From contig NZ_AFEJ02000001.1 of assembly GCF_000238775.2 (NCBI RefSeq), positions 4,340,001-4,404,000 of the forward strand: a stretch of 64,000 bases of DNA, written 5' to 3'. The DNA is from Acaryochloris sp. CCMEE 5410 (GTDB lineage: Bacteria; Cyanobacteriota; Cyanobacteriia; Thermosynechococcales; Thermosynechococcaceae). A program made the position numbers and the translations under genes. How positions within the stretch are numbered: position 1 is the stretch's first letter; the number at the start of each line of letters is the position of its first letter. The notes beneath the pieces are model-generated. The model was given only the letters and a program-made list of their open reading frames with translations. It was not told the origin of the DNA and ran no database searches. This document shows positions 53,001-61,558 of the stretch, in pieces.

Positions 53001-56000
53001 GCAATTCCATTGAGGTTGATAGCCTGACCAGATGTTGTGGTGACGGACTCATCCCCTGCTGTAGCCGCTACACCCACTGTGCCGCCAGTGGTGGCATTCA
53101 AGCCTGTGCCTGTCGTGGTATCAATGTTTAAACCAGCATTGAAATTGATAGTGCTGCCTGTATTGTTGGTGAGGTTAATGCCAGGGGCAGTACTGGTATT
53201 GGCAGTAACTAAGCCATTAAAAGCGGTGGTGTTTCCGGTTTTGTTGTTGATATTGACCGCACTGGCTGCATTATTTTGGGTAATGGTGCCAGCGTAGGTG
53301 ACGGAGGCGGTGCTGGTGTCTTCATTAAACGCAGTTCCTGATGGGCTGGTGATGGACGTATTGGCACTAAAGGTGAACGTGCCCGCAGACCCATTGAGGA
53401 TATCAATTCCTGCATCACCGCCATTCAGAGTTGTAGTGCCGTTGAAGTTGTAGGTGCCATCAGCATTGTTAAACTGCAGGCCATTGCCATTCGTGGCATT
53501 GATGTTGGTGGTGCTGGCAAAGGTGATGGTGCCTGTATGCCCACTTTGAACATTAACAGCGCTAGCATTATTGGCCTGAGCAATCGAACTGGTGCCGTTA
53601 TAGTTGATATTGGCTGCACCACCGTCAACATTCAAACTAATGCCAGTGGGACTGGTGATAGTTGTGTTTGCAAAGGTGAATGTGCCTGCAGATCCGTTGA
53701 GGATATCAATTCCAGCATCACCGCCATTCAGGGTTGTGGTGCCGTTGAAGTTGTAGGTGCCATCAGCATTGTTAAACTGCAAGCCATTGCCATTCGTGGC
53801 ACTTAGCATTCCAGTTTGGAAGGTGACCGTTCCTGTAGAATGGCCGCCCGTTACATTGACCGTGCTGGCATTATTGGCCTGAGCGATACTGCCGCTATAG
53901 GTAATGCTGGCCGTACCCCCATTGAGATTGAATGCTGTACCTGTGGGATTAGTGATGGAGCTAGCGGTATCAAAATCAAAGGTGGCGTTGCCTCCGCTGA
54001 TATCCACGCCAATACCGGTGGCGTTGGTGATGTCTAAATTATCGATGTTGACGGTGCCAGCGGCATTGGTAAAGACGACCCCCCCAGCTAGGGATACATT
54101 CTGGAGGGTGGTTGTCCCGGTCGCATTTGTGATTTGAAGCGATGTCCCCGTGGTGCCCGTACTGGTGATATTAGAGAGCATCGTATCCGCAGCATTAACA
54201 ATGACATCAGTGTTATTGCCGCTAAAGGTGACATTGTTGAGGGTGGTATTGGTCGACGGTGTAATTTCAATCCCGGTGGTGAAATTCCGAATAGTGGTGT
54301 TTTGAATAGTGGTATTGTTTGCACCTGTTAAACCTGCGATCGCACGGGCAGCCGTACTACTACCATCGAAGATCACATTCTGAATCGTATTGTTATTCGC
54401 CAGGGTGATAACGTTATTCCCAGCGCTAGTACTGAGGACCGCAGCACCATTCCCCGTGGGATCTGTGATGTTGGTACTTGGGAAAGTACCTAATACATTA
54501 GCGGGTTGCTGAAAACCAAAGGTTTGACCATTACCAAACCCATCGATAGCATCGCCAGTCCCTAGGGTAAAGCTATTGCCTGCCGCTGCCAGCAACGTAT
54601 CAAAGTTATAGGTTGTGCCATTGTTGATAAAGACAAAGGTGTTGACGGTGGCCAAATTCGCTTGGGTTTGAGCAGCCGTAACACTAGCGGCTTGAGTTGG
54701 AGAGCTACCATCCCCCATGCCCGTATTAGAGACAAAGAAGAGCTGTCCTGCAACTCCAGCCCCACTAGTGAAGTTGGGATTACCTGTGAAGCTGACATCA
54801 TTAAAGTTATAAGTACCGCTGGCTGGATCTAGGCCGATAGCCTGCACTGTAAAGCCACCTGCCGTGACGCTAATCGTACTTGCTTGATCGACGGTATCTT
54901 CACCATCTCCAAAGATGAAGTTAACGTTCGCCGTTGTTCCGACGGCTTGACTGGAAGACAGCTCTACTCCAATTTCGACATTGGCGATGGAGCTTGGAGT
55001 ATCCGCACCTGGGTTCATTGAGTCACCCACCTGGATCAGACGATTGCCGAGGGTGGAGGACAAGTCGATACCCACAGACCCTGCAGTTCCCGTTCCTGCA
55101 ATGTTCAAAGACGTAAACTGGACTCCACCCATTGGATCAGACCCAGCAAAATCGACCCCCGTATCGTCTCCGAAATTCGTAATGCTGGTGTTGCCAAAGG
55201 CAATAGCTCCATTATTAACCCCTTCAATATCAATACCCGCTGCATCAATCACACGAGGCGTGAATAATGGTGTGGGGACAATCGGCGCTCCAGGGTTACT
55301 GATATTAGTCGTGCCAAAGGTAACGTTGCCTGGATTATTAGAAATAAGAATGCCATCTTCAACAGTGGTGTTGATGGTGGTAGTTCCTGTGGCGGTGAAT
55401 GTCCCTGCATTCCCTGTCAATTGAATGCCCACAGTGGGGCCCCCATTGGTCAAGACCAGACCTGTCGGTGGGGTGAGTGTGGAGGGAGCAATATTAATTG
55501 AGTTAAAAGTAAAGTTAGCACTGGAGTTGGCAATACTTATCCCTTGCGTTGTTGCAGTAGGACTAAAGAATTGTGCACCAATCGCTTGAGAAAGTTCGGG
55601 CGCGGTAATAGAAGTCGCCCCAGTTACCGTAAATGAGCCTGTGACCTGATTAGCCACAAATCCACTGTTCCCCCCATCCTCATTCAAAGTTAGACTAGAT
55701 AGAGTGATATCAGAGTTGACCTGGTTAAGGTCAATCTGGCCCGCATCGACATTGCCATCTAAGATCCGAATCGTCAAATCAGCACTACTCGCATTGGTTA
55801 AGATGGCGGCATTGGTTACGTTGGCATTGAATTGGTCAAAGCGAATCGTTCCTCTACTGCTCCGGCCAGTATCAAGTGTTGCTGCAGTAAAGCCAAAAGA
55901 GGTCCGTTCCGTGGGACTGCCAAGGGTTAAAGTCCCCCCCTGTACTTCTTGCAAACCCGCCGTGTTGGGATCTGCATCAAACACGACCCCGTCAAACCGG

Positions 56001-59000
56001 AAGCCGTTCGCCATAAAAGCGGGATTGAAGGCTGTGGAATCTCCTTGCAGCGTGTTGTTACTAAAATCGGTAACGATTAAGCCTTCTGTAATGCCCTGAA
56101 TAACAACCCCCTGATCTTCTGTTTTGAAGATACTGTTGGCAATGGATAGTACTAACTGATCGTCATCACGGGTTTCTGCAAACACCCCAAAATCCAAGTC
56201 TCCAATACTGGTAGTGGCATCATGAATAATAGAAATGCCGTCGATTGCCACCGTGAGGTTGCGAGTCGCCGTGACATCATTCTGAATAATTGAAAAGCTA
56301 TTCTGATCGCTACCCACGGGCGAGCTAAGGGTGCCGCCATTCACAGCAAATGCGCCATCCAAATTACTGAGGGTTATCCCAGAACCTGAGGTTGACCGAG
56401 TGGCGCTAATGGAATTGAAGGTTGTATCCACCGTACTATCGATAATATTGACGGCTAGGCCATCCGTAGTGGTAACCGTGTAGGCGCCTGTAGACCCCAG
56501 CGCCCCCACATTGACCGTACTGCCTGTGACATTGAATCCAACGGCTGTCGTTGTATCTATATCTAGTCCGCCCGTAAAGCTGACCGTGCTTCCCGCATTA
56601 CTTGTTAGATTCACTCCAGTTGCCGTACCGGTATTGGCGGTGACTAAGCCATTGAAGGTGGTGGTGCCTCCAGTCTTATTATTGATATTGATGGTACTAA
56701 CCGCATTATTTTGAGTAATCGTGCCGGTATAGGTAACAGTTGCCGTACTCGTATCTTCGTTGTAGGCAATTCCGGTTGGATTTGTGATGGCAGCATTGGC
56801 AAACGTAAAGGTGCCTCCAGAGCCATTGAGAATATCAAGACCCGCATCTCCGCCATTGAGCGTAATCGGACCATTAAAGGTGTACGTTCCATCAGCGTTG
56901 TCAAACTGTAACCCTGTACCGTTGGTGGCATTGATGGTGGTGGCCGCATCAACCGTCAAGGCCCCCGTATGTCCGCCGCTAACGTTGACCGTTGCTAACG
57001 GATTGCCGTTGTTGAGGGTGGAGCCCGTAATATTGACGTTTACGGTGCCGCCATTAAAGTCCACCGTTGGCAACGTAGACTGTTGAATCGTGGCTGCTCC
57101 AGCTAGACCCGTCCCAGAAACGGCTGCCCCATTCCTGCCATTATCCAGAACGACTCCATTGATGGTGTTGTTATTTGCAAAGGCCACGGTTGCGGGCGTT
57201 CCTGCTCCCGTGGTGGTCAAGGTAGGGGCTCCGTTACCTGTCGTGTCTGTAATCAACCCCGTTGAAGCATTTAGCAGCACATTGCCGGGACCAGCAAATG
57301 GAATATTGATCGTGGATCCGTTGCGGAAACTGAGAATTTGTTGATTGGCAGTTAGGTCAAAGGTGCCCCCTGCATTGTTCGCATCAATGACATCTGTTCC
57401 AGATGTATTTACCAAGATAAAAATATCGGCCGTTGGGCTAGCCTCAGCGGTGGTAATACTGCCTGGATCGGTGAGGGTGGCTCCTGAACCATTGGTGTTC
57501 TGATCAATGAAGAATAGCTCAGGGAATGTAAACCCAAGGCCCGGATTACCTGTAAAAGCAACATCACGGAAATTGTAAGTACCATTTGCTCCCACAGCAC
57601 TAGCATCAATCGGAGTCGTCGCTGCAATCGTACTGGGAGCATCGGTCATCTGCTCCCCATCACCAAAGGTAAAGTTGGCATTGGCATTATTCAACTGCAC
57701 CCCAACATTCACCCCCGCGATTGAACTGGGAGTATCTCCATTGACATTGGCTGGATCACCTAAGGTAATCACCCGATTGCCCGTGGTATTGGTCAGGTCA
57801 ATGCCGGTGCCCACATTGCCCGTATTGGTAATCGCTACTGTCGGAGCCGTGACGCTGACATTCGCTCCTGTCAAATTAATCCCGGACCCCGTAAAGCCAT
57901 TAATCGTCAATGCCCCTAAGTTAAACACTGTAGTGGCATCATTAATCCCTGATAGATCCATACCATCTAGCCCAGCATTGGTGATGGTCACGGGACCAAA
58001 GGTATAGGTCCCCGTACTGTTGGTTGCTAAGAACCCATCTCCAGTGGTGTTGGCAATTGTAGTGGTTCCAGATACGCTCACCGAACCAGTCACCGTATCC
58101 AGGTTGATGCCATTCGTTCCCCCAGTCGAAGACACTGAATCAAAGGTAATGTTGGCCGCTATATTGTTGAGATTCAGGGCAGTGCCACTGGTTGTGGTGA
58201 CCGATTCATCCCCACTTGTAGCGGCGACATTGACGGTACCGCCATTGGTGGCATTAAATCCGATGCCTGTGGTGGTATCAATATCCAAGCCTCCGTTAAA
58301 GGCAATGGTACTGCCTGGGTTGTTGGCCAGATTGACGCCAGGAGCCGTACTCGTATTGGCTGTGACTAGACCATTAAAGGTCGTGGTGCCACCTGTCTTA
58401 TTGTTGATATTGACGGCACTGGCTGGATTGTCTTGAGTAATGGTGCCGTTATAGGTAATCGTGGTGGTGCCACCGACTACATTGAACGCCGCATTCGTAG
58501 CATTGGTAATCGAGCTAGCCGCATCAAAGGTAAAGGTGCCATCGCCGTCTGTAATCTCAAGGCCGTTATCGCCAGCATTGGTGATATCCACATTAGTGGC
58601 CGTAATCGTTCCTGATGGGTTGGCAAACTGGAGACCGTCTCCACCTGAATTGGAGATATTGACATTGGTGAGGGTGGTGGTGCCTGTGGCATTGAGAATC
58701 TGAATGGCGGGACCCGTGGCGTTGGTGCTCACCACATTGGTCAACGTGGTATTGGCGGCATTGACGATGGCATCTGTAGCGTTGTTGTTGAAGACCACAT
58801 TGTCGATGGTGGTGTTAGTGGAGGGGGTGATCTGAATGCCAGCGATGGTGAAGTTCCCGAGGCTGCTGTTGCGGATGGTGGTGTTGGTGGCTCCTGTAAC
58901 GGCAGCTATTCCCCGAGGAGCTGTATTTTGACCATTGAAGGCAAGACCATCGATGGTGTTGTTATTGGCGAGGGTGAGGACGTTGTTGTTGGCACCATTG

Positions 59001-60871
59001 ACCAGTTGGGGTTGTCCGGTATCGAAGATGGTGACTGAGCCCAGGTTGGGAACAGTGAAGACAAAGTTGGGAGTGGTGCCGACCCCTAGTGCTTGTTGTC
59101 CCTCCTTTAGGGAGAGGGTTCCACCGGTTCCGGTTTGGGTATCGATGGCTCCAGCATCGTTGAGAAAGAAGAGAATATCGTTGGCTTGGGTAAGAGCGCT
59201 GGCCTGAGCAATAGTTAAAGGACTGCTTTGGGTTCCACTGCCAGCGGTGCCATCTCCATCGATGAAGAAAATATTGATAGGGAGTCCAGTGGCGGGGTTA
59301 AGGGCTACTTGGGAATCTGAGGCGATAATCTGAGGTCCAAGGGGAGAAAGGGTACCTTGACCCGCAGTCGCCGCCTGGAGCTCAGTCATAGAAATAGGAC
59401 GATTGATGTCCTGAGCAAAGGTGGTGATTTCGTACTCGCGCCCAATCGGACGCCGGGCTAAACGCTGGGTGAGGCTGAGGGGCTGAGAGCGTTTAGGACC
59501 GCCAAAAGGAATCCCCAGACGAACAAAGCCTTCAAGTTCTGAGCCTCGGGTTTCATCAAAGCGGAAGCGACCGCCAACTTGTAACAAGCCTCCGTTCATC
59601 CCTAAGGGGTCTTGAACTTCGAGTTGGGCGCGGGCCATGGGGCCATCGATGCTGAGGGTTTCGCTACTGTCAAAGAAGAAGTAGCCTCCAAACAGGCCGA
59701 GACTGACTTTGTCATTGAAGTGATGACGATGACCTGCTTCAAAGTCAAACCCGGCCAGGGCTCGTTCACGAGCTTCTAGAGTAAGGGTTTGTTGGACAAT
59801 GTTGGTGCCCAGGCCATTCGCACTAGGCTGGATCCCTAAAACGCCGTTGACGGTGCGTTGACCGACGACATTAGGGTTACCGCTAGGGAGATAGCCGTTA
59901 ACTCTAAATTCAAACTTTTTGTTGACGAGTTCGGCCCCAAGGCTGCCTTGGTGATACTGAAAGCCGTTTTCACTGCGTTTGGAATCGTAGAAGGCATGGG
60001 TGCCGAGGATCCAAGGGTTCTCGTTCGAGGTGTTGAGGACACGGCGATAGGCGAGACCGAGGTTGCCGAGGAAGGTTTCGTTACTGCCTCCTTCAAAATG
60101 AATATCAGCAAAGGCGAAAGATTGATCATCCTGCCAGAAGGGAAGTCGGAGGTTGATCCCCCCAAATTGACGACGGGTACTACCACGGAATTCGGTATCG
60201 ACAAAGTAGGGAATGCCTAGGTTGGTGGAAGTGTCTGTTTCTGTGCCGGTGGGCGTATCGGATTGTTCGCCAGTTGTGGTGTCCGTAGGGACATCAGGCT
60301 CTGCTTGGACTAGAGGTTGGGATGTTACTGCCGCAGAATTAGATGGAGTCGTTCCTTGGTTGATCGCGATAACTTGTGGTGCTGTTGTCCATCCTGCTTC
60401 TGCCAACGTGCGAGGCGGAGAGGCTGTAATGGGTGGCTTGGTGTCAATTGTTGGAGGAAGCTGTTCGATGACAGGCTGATCCGTCAGGTCCTTGGGTGAA
60501 GGCTGGGGGTGTTGGTCAGCTTCTAAAGCTGCTGCTAGGGATGCTTCAGGATGCTGTGTGATGCTCTCATCCTGGGGTACAGGAGATAGAGAATGTTCTG
60601 GAACGGTGTCAGCAGAGTCCAGCGTCAGTTGAAAGTCGCTGGGTGGAGAGATGTAGGCTGCAGTAATCTCCGGTTCTGCTGAAGGTGGTGCCTCTAATGG
60701 TGCTGGATCAGTTCCGATATCCCCTAGAGGTTCGGTTGCTTGGGGTAGGGCAGCCGAGATCTCTTCGGCCAGCGCCGCCATGGGCCATACCCCTGCGATC
60801 AGCAAACTAAGTGCTAAGGATTTCCCAAGGTGCGATCGCACCTTGGGATCAATACTCATCCAGCCAGCCAT
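50090..60871 (-). CDS. Giant inverse autotransporter (intimin-like barrel with beta-helix passenger), 3593 residues
   Basis: The order is signal peptide (1-35, LALSLLIAGVW ... AALA), a Pro/Thr/Glu-rich linker (about 36-217), then an inverse-autotransporter barrel (about 218-457). The barrel shows GGINLRLPFWQDDQSFAFADIHFEGG, LGLAYRRVL, WILGTHAFYD, GSLGAELVNKKFEFRVNGYLP, FDFEAGHRHHFNDKVSLGLFGGYFFFD and FVRLGIPFGG. From about 500 to the end is a Thr/Asn/Gly-rich right-handed beta-helix, with NNNTIxN and GxNITxS-type rungs in four pseudo-repeat modules starting near residues 530, 1115, 2040 and 2850. The N-terminal barrel with C-terminal passenger is the type Ve arrangement of intimin and invasin; no LysM domain is seen. 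It is probably exported to the outer surface as an adhesin or coat. The C-terminus ends in SFVLPGFTG.. and lacks a second barrel. Confidence 0.85.
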   Translation of the reverse strand: MAGWMSIDPKVRSHLGKSLALSLLIAGVWPMAALAEEISAALPQATEPLGDIGTDPAPLEAPPSAEPEITAAYISPPSDFQLTLDSADTVPEHSLSPVPQDESITQHPEASLAAALEADQHPQPSPKDLTDQPVIEQLPPTIDTKPPITASPPRTLAEAGWTTAPQVIAINQGTTPSNSAAVTSQPLVQAEPDVPTDTTTGEQSDTPTGTETDTSTNLGIPYFVDTEFRGSTRRQFGGINLRLPFWQDDQSFAFADIHFEGGSNETFLGNLGLAYRRVLNTSNENPWILGTHAFYDSKRSENGFQYHQGSLGAELVNKKFEFRVNGYLPSGNPNVVGQRTVNGVLGIQPSANGLGTNIVQQTLTLEARERALAGFDFEAGHRHHFNDKVSLGLFGGYFFFDSSETLSIDGPMARAQLEVQDPLGMNGGLLQVGGRFRFDETRGSELEGFVRLGIPFGGPKRSQPLSLTQRLARRPIGREYEITTFAQDINRPISMTELQAATAGQGTLSPLGPQIIASDSQVALNPATGLPINIFFIDGDGTAGSGTQSSPLTIAQASALTQANDILFFLNDAGAIDTQTGTGGTLSLKEGQQALGVGTTPNFVFTVPNLGSVTIFDTGQPQLVNGANNNVLTLANNNTIDGLAFNGQNTAPRGIAAVTGATNTTIRNSSLGNFTIAGIQITPSTNTTIDNVVFNNNATDAIVNAANTTLTNVVSTNATGPAIQILNATGTTTLTNVNISNSGGDGLQFANPSGTITATNVDITNAGDNGLEITDGDGTFTFDAASSITNATNAAFNVVGGTTTITYNGTITQDNPASAVNINNKTGGTTTFNGLVTANTSTAPGVNLANNPGSTIAFNGGLDIDTTTGIGFNATNGGTVNVAATSGDESVTTTSGTALNLNNIAANITFDSVSSTGGTNGINLDTVTGSVSVSGTTTIANTTGDGFLATNSTGTYTFGPVTITNAGLDGMDLSGINDATTVFNLGALTINGFTGSGINLTGANVSVTAPTVAITNTGNVGTGIDLTNTTGNRVITLGDPANVNGDTPSSIAGVNVGVQLNNANANFTFGDGEQMTDAPSTIAATTPIDASAVGANGTYNFRDVAFTGNPGLGFTFPELFFIDQNTNGSGATLTDPGSITTAEASPTADIFILVNTSGTDVIDANNAGGTFDLTANQQILSFRNGSTINIPFAGPGNVLLNASTGLITDTTGNGAPTLTTTGAGTPATVAFANNNTINGVVLDNGRNGAAVSGTGLAGAATIQQSTLPTVDFNGGTVNVNITGSTLNNGNPLATVNVSGGHTGALTVDAATTINATNGTGLQFDNADGTYTFNGPITLNGGDAGLDILNGSGGTFTFANAAITNPTGIAYNEDTSTATVTYTGTITQNNAVSTININNKTGGTTTFNGLVTANTGTATGVNLTSNAGSTVSFTGGLDIDTTTAVGFNVTGSTVNVGALGSTGAYTVTTTDGLAVNIIDSTVDTTFNSISATRSTSGSGITLSNLDGAFAVNGGTLSSPVGSDQNSFSIIQNDVTATRNLTVAIDGISIIHDATTSIGDLDFGVFAETRDDDQLVLSIANSIFKTEDQGVVIQGITEGLIVTDFSNNTLQGDSTAFNPAFMANGFRFDGVVFDADPNTAGLQEVQGGTLTLGSPTERTSFGFTAATLDTGRSSRGTIRFDQFNANVTNAAILTNASSADLTIRILDGNVDAGQIDLNQVNSDITLSSLTLNEDGGNSGFVANQVTGSFTVTGATSITAPELSQAIGAQFFSPTATTQGISIANSSANFTFNSINIAPSTLTPPTGLVLTNGGPTVGIQLTGNAGTFTATGTTTINTTVEDGILISNNPGNVTFGTTNISNPGAPIVPTPLFTPRVIDAAGIDIEGVNNGAIAFGNTSITNFGDDTGVDFAGSDPMGGVQFTSLNIAGTGTAGSVGIDLSSTLGNRLIQVGDSMNPGADTPSSIANVEIGVELSSSQAVGTTANVNFIFGDGEDTVDQASTISVTAGGFTVQAIGLDPASGTYNFNDVSFTGNPNFTSGAGVAGQLFFVSNTGMGDGSSPTQAASVTAAQTQANLATVNTFVFINNGTTYNFDTLLAAAGNSFTLGTGDAIDGFGNGQTFGFQQPANVLGTFPSTNITDPTGNGAAVLSTSAGNNVITLANNNTIQNVIFDGSSTAARAIAGLTGANNTTIQNTTIRNFTTGIEITPSTNTTLNNVTFSGNNTDVIVNAADTMLSNITSTGTTGTSLQITNATGTTTLQNVSLAGGVVFTNAAGTVNIDNLDITNATGIGVDISGGNATFDFDTASSITNPTGTAFNLNGGTASITYSGSIAQANNASTVNVTGGHSTGTVTFQTGMLSATNGNGLQFNNADGTYNFNGTTTLNGGDAGIDILNGSAGTFTFANTTITSPTGISLNVDGGAANINYNGTSSIAQANNASAVNVQSGHTGTITFASTTNINATNGNGLQFNNADGTYNFNGTTTLNGGDAGIDILNGSAGTFTFSANTSITSPSGTAFNEDTSTASVTYAGTITQNNAASAVNINNKTGNTTAFNGLVTANTSTAPGINLTNNTGSTINFNAGLNIDTTTGTGLNATTGGTVGVAATAGDESVTTTSGQAINLNGIASNITFDTVSSTAGASGISLNTLTGSFAVTGTTNVNNPTGNAITLTSNSGTVTFGTVNIDMGTTASTSGIRYVGTNAATTFGTTTITDVGAAANQVGINFNGATLSGTAAYNAVAISGPDTSTSSIGVDLTALAGNQTVNLGTQTTPATGPSSSITDLHRGVVIDNTAAVQFTFGDGESASDTGSSINVNAQAGAFTVDAGNGTLAASSFDFEDVTFGAGDAANFPAGAASATFVSQNGGTLTAGTFGLSQSISTISVAAADLLAGTETFAFIGNIDVTAQGATGFTLATGQSITGFANTNSVSFGSIKPANILGTFSTVGGTITANSAVITNSTAGSDVLTLGGNNTIEHNTFEYSTGTANIFDIDNATAGFSNGTGITIQNNVIQNVGANATVFNVANLTTNVTAQNNTINVAGELLNANGGTGNITLTRGTGTTFSARNINVANKTGGTVAITGPLTLNSGTVNAVNLTSNTGATINFAGGTLDIDTTTGVGFNATNGGTVNVTGTANTINSGATTALNIANTTIGTSGVTFQSISANGGTNGINLNNVGSGGFNVTGDGATLGSGGLIDNSTGAGIRLSNAQNISLNFIDVTDGGNDGIFGDNVNGFTLSSGRILRNGNANGESGIQFGDTTTPLNGVSGAVSITNSLIDSSQSFGIDIRNSSGTLSSLTLTGNTISNNTQDSAFVYEGTGTSVLTTANIANNTIQNIPASAFIINVTDQGTADVVLDGNTITGTNTFGQITSNLNAVVNFDIRNHGTAGNPVLFSGTNSDGINLLLGSQSTTSGRLQGNIDNNFISLTDTNNFLGENITAIAEGNGTLTITITDNTLVNAGFQEVIRLFARDGDNTFNATVTGNAVTQSNIFGLEGIFFQSGATGSATDDINACADIGGAGALANTVSAAGGTDDIRLRLRSSTDSFVLPGFTGSGTSGVDVANYLAGRNNSTSDNITIDAGLTFSGGVSCPTPP
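53394..53498 (-). repeat. 105-bp direct repeat, copy A, in the beta-helix coding region
   Basis: It matches 53697-53801 at 101 of 105 positions, 303 bp (101 codons) apart. It encodes NATNGNGLQFNNADGTYNFN and the following GDAGIDILNG rungs. A more diverged copy at the protein level lies near 56.8-56.9 kb. Confidence 0.85.
53697..53801 (-). repeat. 105-bp direct repeat, copy B, in the beta-helix coding region
   Basis: This is the partner of 53394-53498, with four mismatches. The in-frame spacing means that recombination between the copies would remove or add exactly 101 residues of passenger. Confidence 0.85.
60824..60847. repeat. 24-bp perfect palindrome with a HIP1 core over the autotransporter start
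   Basis: The palindrome has GCGATCGC at its centre (60832-60839) extended by CCCAAGGT on one side and ACCTTGGG on the other. It covers codons 9-16 of the giant gene, in the signal peptide. In mRNA it could form a 10-bp stem with a GATC loop, 24 nt after the start codon. Confidence 0.85.
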
Positions 60872-61558
60872 TAGTACCTCACTTACCGCTCAGCGGTTGT
60901 GTCTCACTTGCAAGTCACCCTGGCAACCATTGGGTTGCTCGATTTATCTCTTGTTCCCAAAAATCATGGCAACTTACATGTCTAGGGATAATTAGTCTTT
61001 GGTAGGGGAGCGAAGAAAATTTCAATCGGTCATGCAGGTGTCTTTGGGGTGATCTAGTGTTTGTTCTAGTCAAAAAGTATGAGAATGACCTGCCTTGATT
61101 CCACCCCATCAGCCATGCCCTATACGTGTCTGGAAAAGGACTATCGTCAGTCTTGAAGAGGTCAAGCCCGGTTCTTCATTCACCAGTGAAAATCTAAGGT
61201 GCGAAGTCGCTTGTATCCTAGTCGAGATAAGCTATTGCTGACGTCATGTTGCAGTGAAATAATTTAAATTTCAAAGAATGATTTTTGCTGATTTAATTTA
61301 AGAATCAATGCTTTCTAACCATTCCAGTGAGACGATTTTAAGGTAATCATTTAGTAAGTTATCTGCAAATAATTGCTAAATAAAATCTCTGAATAGAACT
61401 TGCTTAACGTCTTTTTATCTCCTTTGCAATAAGCCTCAGAAAACCGCATTAGACTAAAAACTTAAATTACTCTGCCAAAAGATATGCAATAATTTGTTAC
61501 ATTCAAGATCTGAGCTGTGTGAGTAACAGTTCAAGCCCTTTGTTTGAGAAAAAGAAGC
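60872..61558. other. Intergenic region between the giant autotransporter and crtQ
   Basis: The 687-nt region separates divergent genes and should hold both promoters. No gene-like frame or structured RNA was recognised. The 260 nt before crtQ (from about 61250) are AT-rich; the part next to the autotransporter is not. Confidence 0.55.

Noticed and set aside
50090-59300. CRISPR-like or tandem-repeat array suggested by the repeated DNA
   Set aside because: Repeats are imperfect, of irregular spacing and in frame with one continuous protein; no direct repeat-spacer structure exists.
50220-60479. Many plus-strand open frames of 60-150 codons opposite the giant autotransporter
   Set aside because: They are antisense shadows of a Thr/Asn/Gly-rich repetitive gene; they have Val/Pro/Leu-rich composition, no ribosome-binding sites and no family motifs.
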